DNA from: Roseiarcus sp963709655
GTDB taxonomy: Bacteria; Pseudomonadota; Alphaproteobacteria; Rhizobiales; Beijerinckiaceae
DNA: 64,000 nt
Reading direction: 5' to 3'
Assembly (NCBI GenBank): GCA_963709655.1
Contig: CAVPXF010000023.1
Coordinates: forward strand, 248,001 to 312,000
Of the stretch, positions 15,844 through 25,365 are shown piece after piece. The position numbers and the translations under genes were made by a program. The notes beneath the pieces are model-generated. The model did no database searches. It saw only the letters and a program-made list of their open reading frames with translations, and was not told the DNA's origin. The number at the start of each line of letters is the position of its first letter. Position 1 is the first letter of the stretch.

Positions 15844-16467
15844 TCAAGCCGACCAACCGAAGTGGCGGTGAAGTTGGACGCGCCGAATCTCGTCCTCCAA
15901 GGCCACCGGGTCCCAGGCCGGCGCCGAGCGGACCTGCTCGCGCGAGACGTTCACGCTGACCCGCCGGTCGTTCCAGTCGATCGCGGTCACGGCGAGCGGC
16001 GCGAGTTGCACCTGTTTTCCGGGCAGCCACGCGTGCGTGGCGACAACGAGATAGCGAACGGACCAACTCGCATCGTCGGCGAGGACAGTCTCGACCGGCC
16101 CGATCTCGCCGTCCTCCGCGTGAACGCGGAAGCCCACGACCGCGGCGACGCCGCCGAGACGCCCGACAGGTTCGTCGCCCCGCACATCCGGGCCGGATTC
16201 GATCTCGGCGCGCGTGAGGGCGAGGCTCAGCGTCAGCGGCTCGCCGAAGCTCAACATCGGGAAGGCGGGCTTTGGCGGAATGACGATCGGCGCGATCGCC
16301 GACGGAGCGATGAGGACCTTCCGGCCCTCGAGCCAGGGGCCGGCGGCCACGCTCAACCAACGGATGAGCCAGGTCCCATCGTCGAACAGGAAGTCGTCGA
16401 CGGTTCCGGCCTCGCCGTCGCTCGCCTTGACCGGGCAGCCGATCAGACCATTTGCCGCAAATAGCAT
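15844..16467 (-). CDS. PRC-barrel domain protein
   Basis: About 207 residues from ATG 16467 (MLFAANGLIGCPVKASDGEAG). Two PRC-barrel-like units are visible: residues about 5-80 (DGEAGTVDDFLFDDGTWLIRWLSV) and about 110-190 (DGEIGPVETVLADDASWSVRYLVV). Each keeps the pattern of a small beta-barrel with an acidic turn followed by W-x-[VI]-R-[YW]. PRC-barrel proteins of soil alphaproteobacteria are mostly uncharacterised and stress related. An upstream ATG would add 39 low-quality residues and is not preferred. Confidence 0.8.
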   Translation of the reverse strand: MLFAANGLIGCPVKASDGEAGTVDDFLFDDGTWLIRWLSVAAGPWLEGRKVLIAPSAIAPIVIPPKPAFPMLSFGEPLTLSLALTRAEIESGPDVRGDEPVGRLGGVAAVVGFRVHAEDGEIGPVETVLADDASWSVRYLVVATHAWLPGKQVQLAPLAVTAIDWNDRRVSVNVSREQVRSAPAWDPVALEDEIRRVQLHRHFGWSA

Positions 16468-16629
16468 CGCCGCCTCCCGCCTGGGACGGCCCTCGGCGGG
16501 GAGCGCAAGGTCCTGGCCCAAGCGCGATAGATGGCGCGCGGCGATGCGCAATGTAAACCCGTCGCGTTGGCCGCACCGCGTCAAAACGGCTGGGTCAAGG
16601 GTCCCCGCGCAGACTATCGGAGCGAACGC

Positions 16630-17346
16630 CTAAAGCGCCCGCTCCGATAGCCTCGACCGCCCCGCGCCCGCGCGACGAGAAGCAAACCCAAGCGCGGCGA
16701 AGCCCGCGAGCAGCATCGCCCACGTCGCCGGTTCGGGAACGGCCTGCACGGTGACGCTGCCGTAAAGGTACTTGGTCTCGGACGTGATCGAGTCGAAGTT
16801 CCCTGCGGCCACGTCGCCGCCCTGAGGATAGGGGAAGTCGAACTGGATGGTCGGGCCGATCAGAGTGCCGTCGAAATAACTGTCGTTGGTCTGAAAGAAT
16901 AAGAAGATGAACGGCAGACCGCCAAATTCATAGTTATTTTGTCCGATCTGCGCTGTCGAGGTCTGAAAGACGATCGGGCTGCCGAAAAAAATGTGCGTGA
17001 CCGGCTGATACTCGTTGAAAGTGAAAGTCGTATAGGTTGGCGATCCGAACCCGCCGCCGATCGTCGCGAGCCCGTCGTTCGTCGCTTCGGTCAGATCCAC
17101 CCCGACAACATCCGTGGGCTGATAGCTCGTCGGGTTCGTAATGGCGTCCTCAACCGGAATGCTGGTGTCGATCGTGACCGTCCCGGTGATTGTTCCGACC
17201 GACCCGGCGCCGGGGGACGCTTCCTGCTGCGTCGGATTGAAGTTCAGGTTCACGTCATAGGTGATCAGCGCCGCCGAAGCCGGCGCAGCGGCGAGGACGG
17301 CGGCGGCGGCCAGTGCGGAACTCAGGGTCTTCAAAACCGTCATCAT
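16630..17346 (-). CDS. PEP-CTERM sorting-domain protein
   Basis: About 238 residues. The N-terminus MMTVLKTLSSALAAAAVLAAAPASA is a signal peptide with an ASA cleavage site. The C-terminus has VPEPATWAMLLAGFAALGF followed by basic residues, the PEP-CTERM signal recognised by exosortase/archaeosortase-type enzymes. The middle is a beta-rich extracellular domain of unknown role. No exosortase is in this window. The product is expected outside the cytoplasm, possibly with exopolysaccharide. Confidence 0.88.
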   Translation of the reverse strand: MMTVLKTLSSALAAAAVLAAAPASAALITYDVNLNFNPTQQEASPGAGSVGTITGTVTIDTSIPVEDAITNPTSYQPTDVVGVDLTEATNDGLATIGGGFGSPTYTTFTFNEYQPVTHIFFGSPIVFQTSTAQIGQNNYEFGGLPFIFLFFQTNDSYFDGTLIGPTIQFDFPYPQGGDVAAGNFDSITSETKYLYGSVTVQAVPEPATWAMLLAGFAALGFASRRAGAGRSRLSERAL

Positions 17347-17550
17347 GCTTCTCCTCACATCGGGAGAAGCGACGACCGGCGACCCATCGCCACGCCAGCA
17401 TCCTGGACGGCGGCGAACAGCCTTACGCGTGTCGCGGCGGGCGATCCGTAGGATGCCGACGGTACCCCTCATCGACCCCTACGGATTCGCCCGCGATCTC
17501 GCTTCCCAGCGTCAAGTTGACGTGGCTTCACATCGGAGTAAATCGGACGG

Positions 17551-17576
17551 AAGTCCTAGGCGCGGTCCTAGGACTT
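17551..17576. promoter_or_regulatory. perfect inverted repeat upstream of the response regulator gene
   Basis: Arms AAGTCCTAGG and CCTAGGACTT, ten bases each and perfectly complementary, separated by six bases, end 55 bases before the start codon at 17632. A second inverted repeat, GGTCGCG / CGCGACC, follows at 17580-17608. Position and symmetry suggest operator sites; the binder is unknown. Confidence 0.45.
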
Positions 17577-17631
17577 TCGGGTCGCGCGACGGCAAGCTTC
17601 TCGCGACCAACCCGCGTAAGGTGCTCAACCT

Positions 17632-18270
17632 TTGAAGCTGCTGGTGGTCGACGATCATCCTTTGATGCGCGACGGCATCGTCGCGCTGCTGGCGCAGTTC
17701 GGTCCCGATACGGTCGTCCTCCAGGCGGGCGACGCAACCAGCGCGCTGGCGGCGATCGCCGCCCATGCCGATCTCGACGCCGTCATTCTCGATCTTGGCC
17801 TTCCCGGCATGGGGGGCATGCGCGCGTTGACCGAATTCGGCCGGGTCAGGCCCGATGTGCCGGTCGTCGTCGTCTCCGCATCCGAGGACGCCCGCGACGC
17901 CCGCGAGGCGCTGGCGAAAGGCGCGCTCGGCTACGTGCCGAAATCGGCGGGGCAGCGCACGCTCCTGTCAGCGATCCGGCTCGTGCTCGAGGGCGAGCTT
18001 TATGTTCCTCCGCTGCTCCTCAGCGACTCGCCGCCTCCGGCGGGTTGCGAGTCGCGCGGCGAAGCGGGTCCGCAGCGCGCGGCGCTGACCGATCGGCAGA
18101 TCGAGGTGCTGCGGCGGCTGAGCCAGGGCCAGCCGAACAAGACCATCGCCCGCGAGCTCGGCCTCTCCGAAAAAACGGTCAAGGCGCATATCAGCGCGAT
18201 CTTCCGGGCCTTGAACGTCGTCAACCGCACCCAGGCTGCCGCGGCGGGGCGCGAGGCCGGGCTGCTCTGA
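17632..18270 (+). CDS. LuxR/NarL-family response regulator
   Basis: A 212-residue protein. The receiver domain (1-120) has the acidic pair Asp7/Asp8, the phospho-acceptor Asp54 (VILDLGLPG) and Lys near 104 (YVPKSAG). The C-terminal LuxR helix-turn-helix (about 150-205) reads LTDRQIEVLRRLSQGQPNKTIA ... SEKTVKAH. It starts at TTG 17632 with AAGGTG eight bases upstream. No kinase is adjacent, but a hybrid histidine kinase is 2.5 kb away on the other strand. Two inverted repeats lie in its promoter region. Confidence 0.92.
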   Translation: MKLLVVDDHPLMRDGIVALLAQFGPDTVVLQAGDATSALAAIAAHADLDAVILDLGLPGMGGMRALTEFGRVRPDVPVVVVSASEDARDAREALAKGALGYVPKSAGQRTLLSAIRLVLEGELYVPPLLLSDSPPPAGCESRGEAGPQRAALTDRQIEVLRRLSQGQPNKTIARELGLSEKTVKAHISAIFRALNVVNRTQAAAAGREAGLL

Positions 18271-18763
18271 ACGCCTGCGGCCGGGAACCAGGGCATCCTG
18301 GTCGAACCGGACCGCAAACCCTCGTCCAGCGGCCGTCGCGCCCCGTCTCCCCGCTGGGTTCGAGGCGGAAGGGAAAGCGGCCGGATGAGGCGTCTGTGCT
18401 CGATACCGTCATTCCCCGTAACCGCCAAGGAGGTATGGCTTGTCCCACGGACCTTGTCCTGAGGAGCCTGCGATCCCCGGACGTCGATCCGGGGAAGCGT
18501 CTCGAAGGACGCGTGCCTATCCGGCTAACGCAGACACTCCTACATCTACATATAGACGCCCCGGAGAGCCTGATAACGCCCGCCAGGACGAACGCTGTCG
18601 ACCCAAAGCGGGCTTCGAACTCGACCGCGGCTTGGTTGGCGCAGACCGCTGGCGGTATTGGCGCAACAGCGCGCGGGTCGCGCTTCTTCGGCCGAACGCG
18701 CCGTCGTAAGAGATCCGCTTAGCGAGCCCCGCGCCATTTCGGGCGCAACAGTGTTGGGAGAGC
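18271..18763. other. gene-free stretch
   Basis: I see no supported gene, repeat or hairpin of note in these 493 bases; composition is similar to the neighbours. Confidence 0.4.
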
Positions 18764-19237
18764 ATGCGCCAATCCGACCCGATCGTCTCCCTTGCCCTCG
18801 TGACCGCCTTGCTCTTCACGGTTGCGTCCCCATCGGCCTACGCCGGCGTCGAGGCCGACAAGGCGGCGATCGCGGCGCGACTCGAGGCCTGGAGCGACGC
18901 ATTCAACGCCCGCGACGCCTCGCAGACCTGCGACCTCTTTTCCGCCGACCTCCTGTCGACCGTGCGCGGCCGGCCCGACGAGGGACGCGACGCCGTGTGC
19001 CGGCGGATCGCCGTAGCGCTCGCCGACCGCAACCTGACCATGCGCTATGCGCCCGATATCGAGGAGGTCATCGTGAGCGGCGATCTCGCGGTTGTGCGGA
19101 TCGTCTGGTCGGTGACGGTGCAGGACGGCCCGAGGTCAACCGTCTCGAAAGAGCCGGGTATCGACGTCTTTCGTCGCGAGGCTGACGGGCGATGGCGAAT
19201 TCTGCGCTTTCTCGCCTTCTCCAATGCGCCGGATTGA
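18764..19237 (+). CDS. secreted NTF2-like (SnoaL/DUF4440) protein
   Basis: A 157-residue protein. The N-terminus MRQSDPIVSLALVTALLFTVASPSAYA is a signal peptide. The mature part has the cone-shaped NTF2-like pattern: a first helix (AIAARLEAWSDAFNARDASQTCDLF), a middle strand with VIVSGDLAVVRIVWSV and a final strand, GRWRILRFLAF. Two Cys in the mature chain could form a disulfide. Such proteins are often orphan periplasmic binding or isomerase-like folds, and the substrate cannot be inferred. Confidence 0.78.
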   Translation: MRQSDPIVSLALVTALLFTVASPSAYAGVEADKAAIAARLEAWSDAFNARDASQTCDLFSADLLSTVRGRPDEGRDAVCRRIAVALADRNLTMRYAPDIEEVIVSGDLAVVRIVWSVTVQDGPRSTVSKEPGIDVFRREADGRWRILRFLAFSNAPD

Positions 19238-19521
19238 GTGAGCCCCAGACATCCGCTCCGCTTGCAGCCATTCGCCCGAGGCATTCCGAAACCGCAGCGT
19301 CAGCGGATGCGCCAAGTCGACGCGAGCGGGAGCGGCCTCGTGGGGGACGAAGGATCGCGATTCCCACTCTCGAGTCTCGCTCGCGCGCCGCAAGCCAAGA
19401 CATGCGCGCGCGCGATGCTATGATGTCGCGCGTCGCTTTTCTGAGGGGCGCGCAAATCGCGTGGGTCCTCCGCGCGAGGGCTGCGCGCCTGCTCGGGCGA
19501 AGGGAGCCGGAGGGGGAAAAA

Positions 19522-20745
19522 ATGACAAAGACATGGAAGCTGACGGCAGCGGCGGCACTCTTGCCGTGCCTGGCGTGCGCGGCCGCCGCCGGCCAGTATT
19601 CGCCGGCCGACGACGCCGCGGCCTTCACGACCCTTGTGGTCCGGTCCATCGTTTCGCCGCGACCGATCGAGGCTTCCGACGGCCGCGTCCACCTCGTCTA
19701 CGAACTTGCGCTCGTCAACGAGACGCCTCTCCATACCCGGATCGATTCGATCGCCGCCTTCGATCCGGCGACCGGCGCGACGCTCGGCGAGTGGAAGGGC
19801 GAAGCGCTCGCCGCGATCCTTCGCCTGAACGGACGGTTGCCTGGCGGCACGCTGAGACCGGGCGGCTCGGCCTACGCCTTCCTCGATGCGACTGTGGCCG
19901 AGGGTGGGCCGGTGCCGAAAGCGATCGAGCACCGCATCTCGGTCAGGCGCTTCACGGAGAAGCCCGACGAGAAGGAAACGCTTGTCCCGGTCGACCCGAA
20001 ACTCGGCGTCGCCGCAATCGCGTCGTTCAACGGCGCGGAGGTCGCAGTCGATCCCCGGAAGGCTGTCGTAATCGAGCCGCCGCTTCGCGGAGGCGGCTGG
20101 ATCGCCATGAACGGCTGCTGCGACGACCTCCAGCATCGCGGCGCCGTCATGGCGTTCGACGGCGTGGCGAAAATTCCGGAACGCTTCGCCATCGACTTCA
20201 TCAGGCTCGACGGCGATCGGCGCGTGGTGTCGGGTCCGGCCGATCGCAACGAGAGCTATGCGGGTTATGGGGCGCCCGTCTACGCTGTCGCCGACGGTAC
20301 AGTGGTCGCGACGAGCGACGGCGCGCCCGAACGCATCCCGACGAAACCGCGCGAGCCGACCCGGTTCGACACCGTGGGCGGCAACTTCATTGCGATCGAC
20401 ATCGGCGGAGGCAACTACGCCTTCTTTGCGCACCTGAAGACGGGAACGGTCGCGGTCAAGGCGGGGGACCGGGTGAAAACGGGCGACGTCATCGGCCATC
20501 TGGGAGACACCGGCAATTCCGACGCGCCCCACCTGCACTTCCATATCATGGACGGCCCGTCTCCCTTCAGCTCGAACGGCATTCCCTACGCATTCTCGAC
20601 GTTCAGCGGCGCCGGGCGCTTGACGGGGGACAACGACGGAATCCTGGCGGGCGGTCCGGCGAAGATCGACGCCCAATGGCGTCCAGGTCCGCACAGAGCG
20701 GAACTGCCGCTCAACCTTGAGGTCATCGACTTTCCAGAGAAGTAA
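19522..20745 (+). CDS. secreted M23-family (LytM-like) protein, probably degenerate
   Basis: A 407-residue protein from ATG 19522 (preceded by AGGGGG), starting with a signal peptide (MTKTWKLTAAAALLPCLACAAA). An N-terminal beta domain precedes a lysostaphin-type fold: VYAVADGTVVATSDG, GNFIAIDIGGGNYAFFAHL and DAPHLHFHIMDG. The last carries the HxH zinc pair. The first zinc-binding HxxxD, normally just before the GxPVYA strand, is replaced by NESYAGYGAPVYAV, so hydrolase activity is doubtful. It could be a cell-wall-binding or regulatory LytM relative. Confidence 0.82.
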   Translation: MTKTWKLTAAAALLPCLACAAAAGQYSPADDAAAFTTLVVRSIVSPRPIEASDGRVHLVYELALVNETPLHTRIDSIAAFDPATGATLGEWKGEALAAILRLNGRLPGGTLRPGGSAYAFLDATVAEGGPVPKAIEHRISVRRFTEKPDEKETLVPVDPKLGVAAIASFNGAEVAVDPRKAVVIEPPLRGGGWIAMNGCCDDLQHRGAVMAFDGVAKIPERFAIDFIRLDGDRRVVSGPADRNESYAGYGAPVYAVADGTVVATSDGAPERIPTKPREPTRFDTVGGNFIAIDIGGGNYAFFAHLKTGTVAVKAGDRVKTGDVIGHLGDTGNSDAPHLHFHIMDGPSPFSSNGIPYAFSTFSGAGRLTGDNDGILAGGPAKIDAQWRPGPHRAELPLNLEVIDFPEK

Positions 20746-20765
20746 GCTCTATTGGGAGGGCCGGA

Positions 20766-22541
20766 CTAAGCCTCGCTCTCCTCGTCTCCCTCTCCGGCCG
20801 CGATCGCGTTGGCGATCGCCGCGCGCAGCTTTCCGAGCGGCGCCGGCTTGTGCAAGACGATGAGGTCCCGCGCCCGGGCCGCGCTCAACAGGTCCGGCGC
20901 GGTGTCGCCGGTGAGCAGGATCGCCGCGATGGCGGCGTTGTACTCGCCGCGCAGCCGTTCGATCAGGTCGAGGCCGTTCTCGGCGCCGCGCAGCCGATAG
21001 TCGCAAACGAACAGGTCCGGGCGGGTCGGGAGCGCCGCAAGACGCGCAATCGCCTCGTCGCCCGAGCCCTCGGCGACGACGTCGTACCCCCAGCTGACGA
21101 GGAGTTTGGCCATGCCCTCGCGGATCGGCGCCTCGTCGTCGACGACAACGACCAGGCGCCCCGCCGGGGCGCGCGCGAGGGGGCGTTCAGCCGGGTCCAA
21201 CGGGCTTGCGGGACCGGTGGCCAGCGGAACGGCGATCGCGAAGCACGACCCTTTCCCGGGCTCGGAGCGGAGCGTCAGCTCCGCGCCGATGAGGACGGCG
21301 AGGCGGCGCACGATGGCGAGTCCGAGGCCGAGGCCCTTCGCCCGGTCCCGCTCGGGATTGCCGATCTGATAGTATTCCTGAAAGATCCGCTCCCGCTCGC
21401 CCGCGGCAATGCCGACGCCGGTGTCCCAGACCTGCACGACGAGAGCGCCGCGGGCGCGGCGGCAGCCGACCAGGACGCGCCCACGCTCGGTGTAGCGAAC
21501 CGCGTTCGAGACGAGATTGCGCACGATCCGCTCGAGTAGCACCGGATCGGAATCGACGAGGGCGGACGAGCCGACGCAATCGAGCCGTACCCCCTTGGCT
21601 TCGGCCTGCGGCGCGCAATCGCCGCACGCCCGCGCGAGGATCGGCTGGATTACAAGGGCGCGCCGGTCGACGGCGACCACCCCGGCGTCGAGACGAGAGA
21701 CGTCGAGAAGCGCGCCGAACAGGCCGTCCATCGCGTTGACCGACGATTCGATCTGGTCGATCAGCGAGGCGGCGTCCTCGGCGACGGCGAGGCTGCGCAA
21801 TGCGCCGACGAACAGGCCGAGCGCGTGCACCGGCTGGCGCAGATCGTGGCTGGCGGCGGCGAGGAAGGTCGACTTGGCGAGGTTGGCGCGTTCGGCGATC
21901 TCCTTCTGCCGCTGAAGATCCTGAGCCAGTTCCTCGGTCTCGATCTGAAGGCGAACCAGTTGCGCGAAGGCGAGATTGGCCCGGAGCCCGAGCCCGCCCA
22001 TGCCGCCGATGAAGATCAGCATCAAGACCGGCGCGAGCCCATGCAAGAGGGGATCGGACGCGAACACGCCCGATATCGTGAACGGAACGGTCGCCGCCAG
22101 AAAGAACGGCGCGAAGGTCGGCAGATAGGGACCGAACGCGGTGATCGCGCCGGCAGCCATGCAAAGCGTGTCGATCAGGACCAGAAGGACAACGTCGACG
22201 CGCCCGCCGACCGGCAGCCCGATCGGCGCCCAGCCGAACCCGAGGCCGACCCCGAGGTTGACCAGGGAAAACGCCAGTCCCCAGGCGCGCCAGTTCCGGC
22301 CGGCCGGAGGCGACCGCCGATAAAGCGCGCGCAACACGACATTGGCGAGCGCGCAAGCCAAAATGTAGGCCACCCAGGCCGCGGCTCTCCGAGCCTCGAC
22401 TTGGCCGAGCGCGACCAGCCCTCCGGCGAGGATCGCGGCCGCCGCAGCGGCTGCGACCGCGGCGACCAGGATGAAATCGAACATCGCGTCGACCTGGGCC
22501 GCGCCAAGGCGGTCTTGCCTGTTTTCGACGCTCATCGCCAT
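20766..22541 (-). CDS. hybrid sensor histidine kinase/response regulator
   Basis: A 591-residue membrane protein. About six hydrophobic segments span residues 20-190. A short coiled linker precedes the dimerisation domain with His232 in ASHDLRQPVHAL, a signature of the RpfC/TodS-like hybrid kinases with SHDLRQP boxes. The ATPase domain has the N box (NLVSNAVRY), G1 (VWDTGVGIA) and G2 (GLGLGLAIV). A C-terminal receiver (about 462-585) carries Asp469/Asp470 and phospho-acceptor Asp514 (FVCDYRL). There is no DNA-binding domain, so a separate partner is needed; the LuxR-type regulator at 17632 is a candidate by proximity only. Confidence 0.92.
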   Translation of the reverse strand: MAMSVENRQDRLGAAQVDAMFDFILVAAVAAAAAAAILAGGLVALGQVEARRAAAWVAYILACALANVVLRALYRRSPPAGRNWRAWGLAFSLVNLGVGLGFGWAPIGLPVGGRVDVVLLVLIDTLCMAAGAITAFGPYLPTFAPFFLAATVPFTISGVFASDPLLHGLAPVLMLIFIGGMGGLGLRANLAFAQLVRLQIETEELAQDLQRQKEIAERANLAKSTFLAAASHDLRQPVHALGLFVGALRSLAVAEDAASLIDQIESSVNAMDGLFGALLDVSRLDAGVVAVDRRALVIQPILARACGDCAPQAEAKGVRLDCVGSSALVDSDPVLLERIVRNLVSNAVRYTERGRVLVGCRRARGALVVQVWDTGVGIAAGERERIFQEYYQIGNPERDRAKGLGLGLAIVRRLAVLIGAELTLRSEPGKGSCFAIAVPLATGPASPLDPAERPLARAPAGRLVVVVDDEAPIREGMAKLLVSWGYDVVAEGSGDEAIARLAALPTRPDLFVCDYRLRGAENGLDLIERLRGEYNAAIAAILLTGDTAPDLLSAARARDLIVLHKPAPLGKLRAAIANAIAAGEGDEESEA

Positions 22542-23044
22542 GGCGCGCTTCGTCCCCTGGGCCTCGCCGACAATCGTTCGAGGGCCGCCGCTCGTCCATC
22601 AATGCAGAGCGCGGCATTCCCGGCAACCTGGCGCGCGCCCCGCGCCCCGGCTTTGCTCGGGCTTGATCCACCCGGCCCGATCTTGAAGTCGGCGCTGGCC
22701 AGCGACGCCGGCGCGCGGGCGATGTCGGCGCTCCGAAGCGCAGCTTCATACAGGAGATATAAAACTCGGTGATTATGTGGTTACGCCCGTTCCTTCCGCG
22801 CCCCGCCCAAGCGGTCGATAAGCCGGGCCGTAAGTCCCTGATGGACTTCACCCCGGTCGATAAAGGGCGCTAAAGCGGCGCATGGGCGGCGAGACCGCCG
22901 CCGCGCCGCCCCCGCTGCTCCGGCTGCGTCGCCGGCCACGCCCCCTCAAAAAAGGCATGCCCCCCGCATCAAGCTGCGCTTGTGCTTTGGCCGCGGCGCG
23001 CGAAACCCTGCGGCCGGGCGTCGATGAATCTTCGAGGGGTCCCC
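22542..23044. other. divergent intergenic region
   Basis: About 500 bases between the kinase and the alcohol dehydrogenase genes, which diverge from it. It must hold both promoters, but I see no clear boxes. A short A/T-rich part at 22745-22785 is the best place for the kinase promoter. Confidence 0.35.
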
Positions 23045-24148
23045 ATGCAAACCAGAGCCGCCGTGTGCCGGACCTTCGGGACGCCGCTCGAGATCGAGAC
23101 GATCGAGCTTCGCGAGCCGGGCCCCGGCGAGGTCCTGATCCGGACGGCCGCCTGCGCCATCTGCCACAGCGACATCTTCTACATCGACGGCGCCTGGGGC
23201 GGCGATCTGCCCGCGGTCTACGGCCATGAGGCGGCCGGCGTGGTCGAGGCGGTCGGGAGCGGCGTCACGCGGCTGAAAGCCGGCGACCACGTGGTCGCGA
23301 CCCTCATCCGCAACTGCGGCTTCTGCGCCGCTTGCGCCGAGGGCGCGCCGGTCTTCTGCGAGGAGGTGTTCCCGCTCGACCGGGAGAGCCCGCTCCGCGA
23401 CGCCTTCGGAACGCCGCTCGTCCACGGGCTGGGCACCGGCGCCTTCGCGGAAGCCATGCTCGTCGACGCCTCGCAGGCGGTGGCGATCCCGAAGGAGATG
23501 AAGCTCGACGTCGCCTCGCTGATCGCCTGCGGCGTGCTGACCGGCCTCGGCGCGGTGGTCAACACCGCCGGCGTCCGGGCGGGCATGAGCGTCGTCGTGA
23601 TCGGCTGCGGCGGCGTCGGCCTCAATGCCGTCCAGGGCGCGCGCCTCGCCGGCTGCGCTCCGATCATCGCCGTCGACGTCGCCCCGGCAAAGCTCGCCGC
23701 GGCGCGCGACTTCGGCGCGACGCATCCGATCAACGCGAAAGAAGAGAACGTCGAGGAGCGGGTGAAGGCGCTGACCGGAGGGCGCAAGGCCGACTGGGTG
23801 TTCGTCACCGTCGGCGTCAAGGGCGCGACCGAACAGGCGGTCAAGTTGATGAAGCGCAACGGCGGGACCGTGCTCGTCGGCATGCCGCCTTCGGGGGTTC
23901 ACGCGACGATCGATCCGAGCTGGCTCGCCGCCGACGGGCAGCGCATTCTGGGGTCGAAGATGGGATCGGCGCGCCCGATCGTCGACGTGCCGAAAATCGT
24001 CGCGCTCTACCGCGACGGACGCCTGAAGCTCGACGAACTCGTGACCCAGCGCTATCCGCTGGAGCGGATCAACGAGGCGCTGGCCTCCTCGCGCGCCGGC
24101 GCGGCGCTCAGAAACGTCATCGTGTTCCCGGGCGGAGGGGCCGCATGA
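23045..24148 (+). CDS. zinc-dependent alcohol dehydrogenase (MDR family)
   Basis: A 367-residue medium-chain dehydrogenase. The catalytic zinc ligands are Cys40 (CAICHSD), His61/Glu62 (GHEAAG) and a Cys in LIACGVLTG. The structural zinc lobe has four Cys at 91, 94, 97 and 105. The NAD-binding motif is VVVIGCGGVGLNAVQGA. The start ATG at 23045 is chosen over upstream codons because it matches the family's N-terminus. Its stop overlaps the next gene's ATG (ATGA), so it is co-translated with a sugar-acid dehydratase-like enzyme. This suggests oxidation and dehydration steps in one catabolic pathway; the substrate is unknown. Confidence 0.92.
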   Translation: MQTRAAVCRTFGTPLEIETIELREPGPGEVLIRTAACAICHSDIFYIDGAWGGDLPAVYGHEAAGVVEAVGSGVTRLKAGDHVVATLIRNCGFCAACAEGAPVFCEEVFPLDRESPLRDAFGTPLVHGLGTGAFAEAMLVDASQAVAIPKEMKLDVASLIACGVLTGLGAVVNTAGVRAGMSVVVIGCGGVGLNAVQGARLAGCAPIIAVDVAPAKLAAARDFGATHPINAKEENVEERVKALTGGRKADWVFVTVGVKGATEQAVKLMKRNGGTVLVGMPPSGVHATIDPSWLAADGQRILGSKMGSARPIVDVPKIVALYRDGRLKLDELVTQRYPLERINEALASSRAGAALRNVIVFPGGGAA

Positions 24149-25356
24149 AGATCGCCGATCTGAATACCTTCGTCGTCGGCAACCCGCCGCCTGCTTTCGG
24201 CGGACGCTATTTCATTTTCCTGAAGCTCAGGACGGCCTGCGGCGTCGAGGGCGTCGGCGAGGTCTATGCGGCGAGCTTCGCGCCCGAGGCGATCGTGCCG
24301 ATGATCCGCGACGTCTTCGAGCGGCACGCGCTGGGCGCCGACCCGTTCCGCATCGAGGCCCTGTGGCGCAACGTCTACGGCCGCGGCTACACCGCCCGTC
24401 CCGACGCCTCGCTGATGGGCGTCCTCAGCGGGATCGAGATGGCGCTCTGGGACATCGTCGGCAAGGCGGTCGGCAAGCCCGTCTACGACCTCCTCGGCGG
24501 CAAGGTCCACGAGCGGCTGCGCAGCTACACCTATCTCTATCCCGACGAGCCCGGCTCGCACGCGTATTCCGACAGTCCGGTCTATTCGAGCCCGCACGCG
24601 GCGGCCGAGCGGGCGCTGAAATACGTGAAGCAGGGCTTTAGCGCGGTCAAGTTCGATCCCGCCGGCCCCTACTCCGCCTTCGATCCGCGCCAGCCGAGCC
24701 TCGAGCGGCTGGAGCTCAGCGAAGCCTTCATGAAGGCCCTGCGCGAGGCGCTGGGGACCTCGTGCGACCTCCTGTTCGGCACGCACGGGCAGTTCACTGT
24801 CTCGGGCGCGCTCAGACTCGCGCGCCGGATCGAGCCCTACGAGCCGCTGTGGTTCGAGGAGCCGACCCCGCCCGAGGCGCCGGAGGAAATGGCGAAGGTC
24901 GCCGCGCTTTGCCGCATGCCGATCGCGACCGGCGAGCGGCTCACGACAAAGTATGAGTTCGCGCGCGTGCTCGAGACGGGCGCAGCCTCGATCCTGCAGC
25001 CGAACCTCGGGCGGGTCGGCGGCCTCCTCGAGGCCAAGAAGATCGCGGCGATCGCCGAGGCGCACTACGCCCAGATCGCGCCCCACCTCTATTGCGGGCC
25101 GGTAGTCGGGGCGGCCAACATCCAGCTCGCCGCCTGCTGCCCCAACTTTTTGATCCTCGAAGGCATCGAGCGCTGGGACGGCTTCCACGCCGCGATCCTG
25201 AAAAAGCCGATCCGCTGGGAGGACGGTTCCGTCATCCCGCCCGACGAGCCGGGGCTCGGGGTCGAGCTCGACGAGGATGTCGCCAACGCCCATCCCTGGC
25301 TGGGCTCGGACCTCCATCTAATGCCGCGGCGCGCGCCGGTTCACGCGCCGGAGTGA
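24145..25356 (+). CDS. mandelate racemase/enolase-superfamily sugar-acid dehydratase
   Basis: A 403-residue enolase-superfamily protein with the N-terminal capping domain and a (beta/alpha)7 barrel. Barrel motifs include VKFDP, FGTHGQ, LWFEEP, TGERL and IAPHLYCGPV, giving the acidic metal ligands at the ends of successive strands and a His near strand 7. This pattern fits the mandelate racemase subgroup (galactonate/gluconate/tartrate-type dehydratases). The exact sugar acid cannot be assigned. It overlaps the upstream alcohol dehydrogenase by 4 bases. Confidence 0.9.
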   Translation: MKIADLNTFVVGNPPPAFGGRYFIFLKLRTACGVEGVGEVYAASFAPEAIVPMIRDVFERHALGADPFRIEALWRNVYGRGYTARPDASLMGVLSGIEMALWDIVGKAVGKPVYDLLGGKVHERLRSYTYLYPDEPGSHAYSDSPVYSSPHAAAERALKYVKQGFSAVKFDPAGPYSAFDPRQPSLERLELSEAFMKALREALGTSCDLLFGTHGQFTVSGALRLARRIEPYEPLWFEEPTPPEAPEEMAKVAALCRMPIATGERLTTKYEFARVLETGAASILQPNLGRVGGLLEAKKIAAIAEAHYAQIAPHLYCGPVVGAANIQLAACCPNFLILEGIERWDGFHAAILKKPIRWEDGSVIPPDEPGLGVELDEDVANAHPWLGSDLHLMPRRAPVHAPE

Positions 25357-25365
25357 GGGCGCGGG

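Noticed and set aside
16467..16584. N-terminal extension of the PRC-barrel protein
   Set aside because: The first 39 residues from the upstream ATG have no pattern of the family, and the internal ATG fits the domain start.
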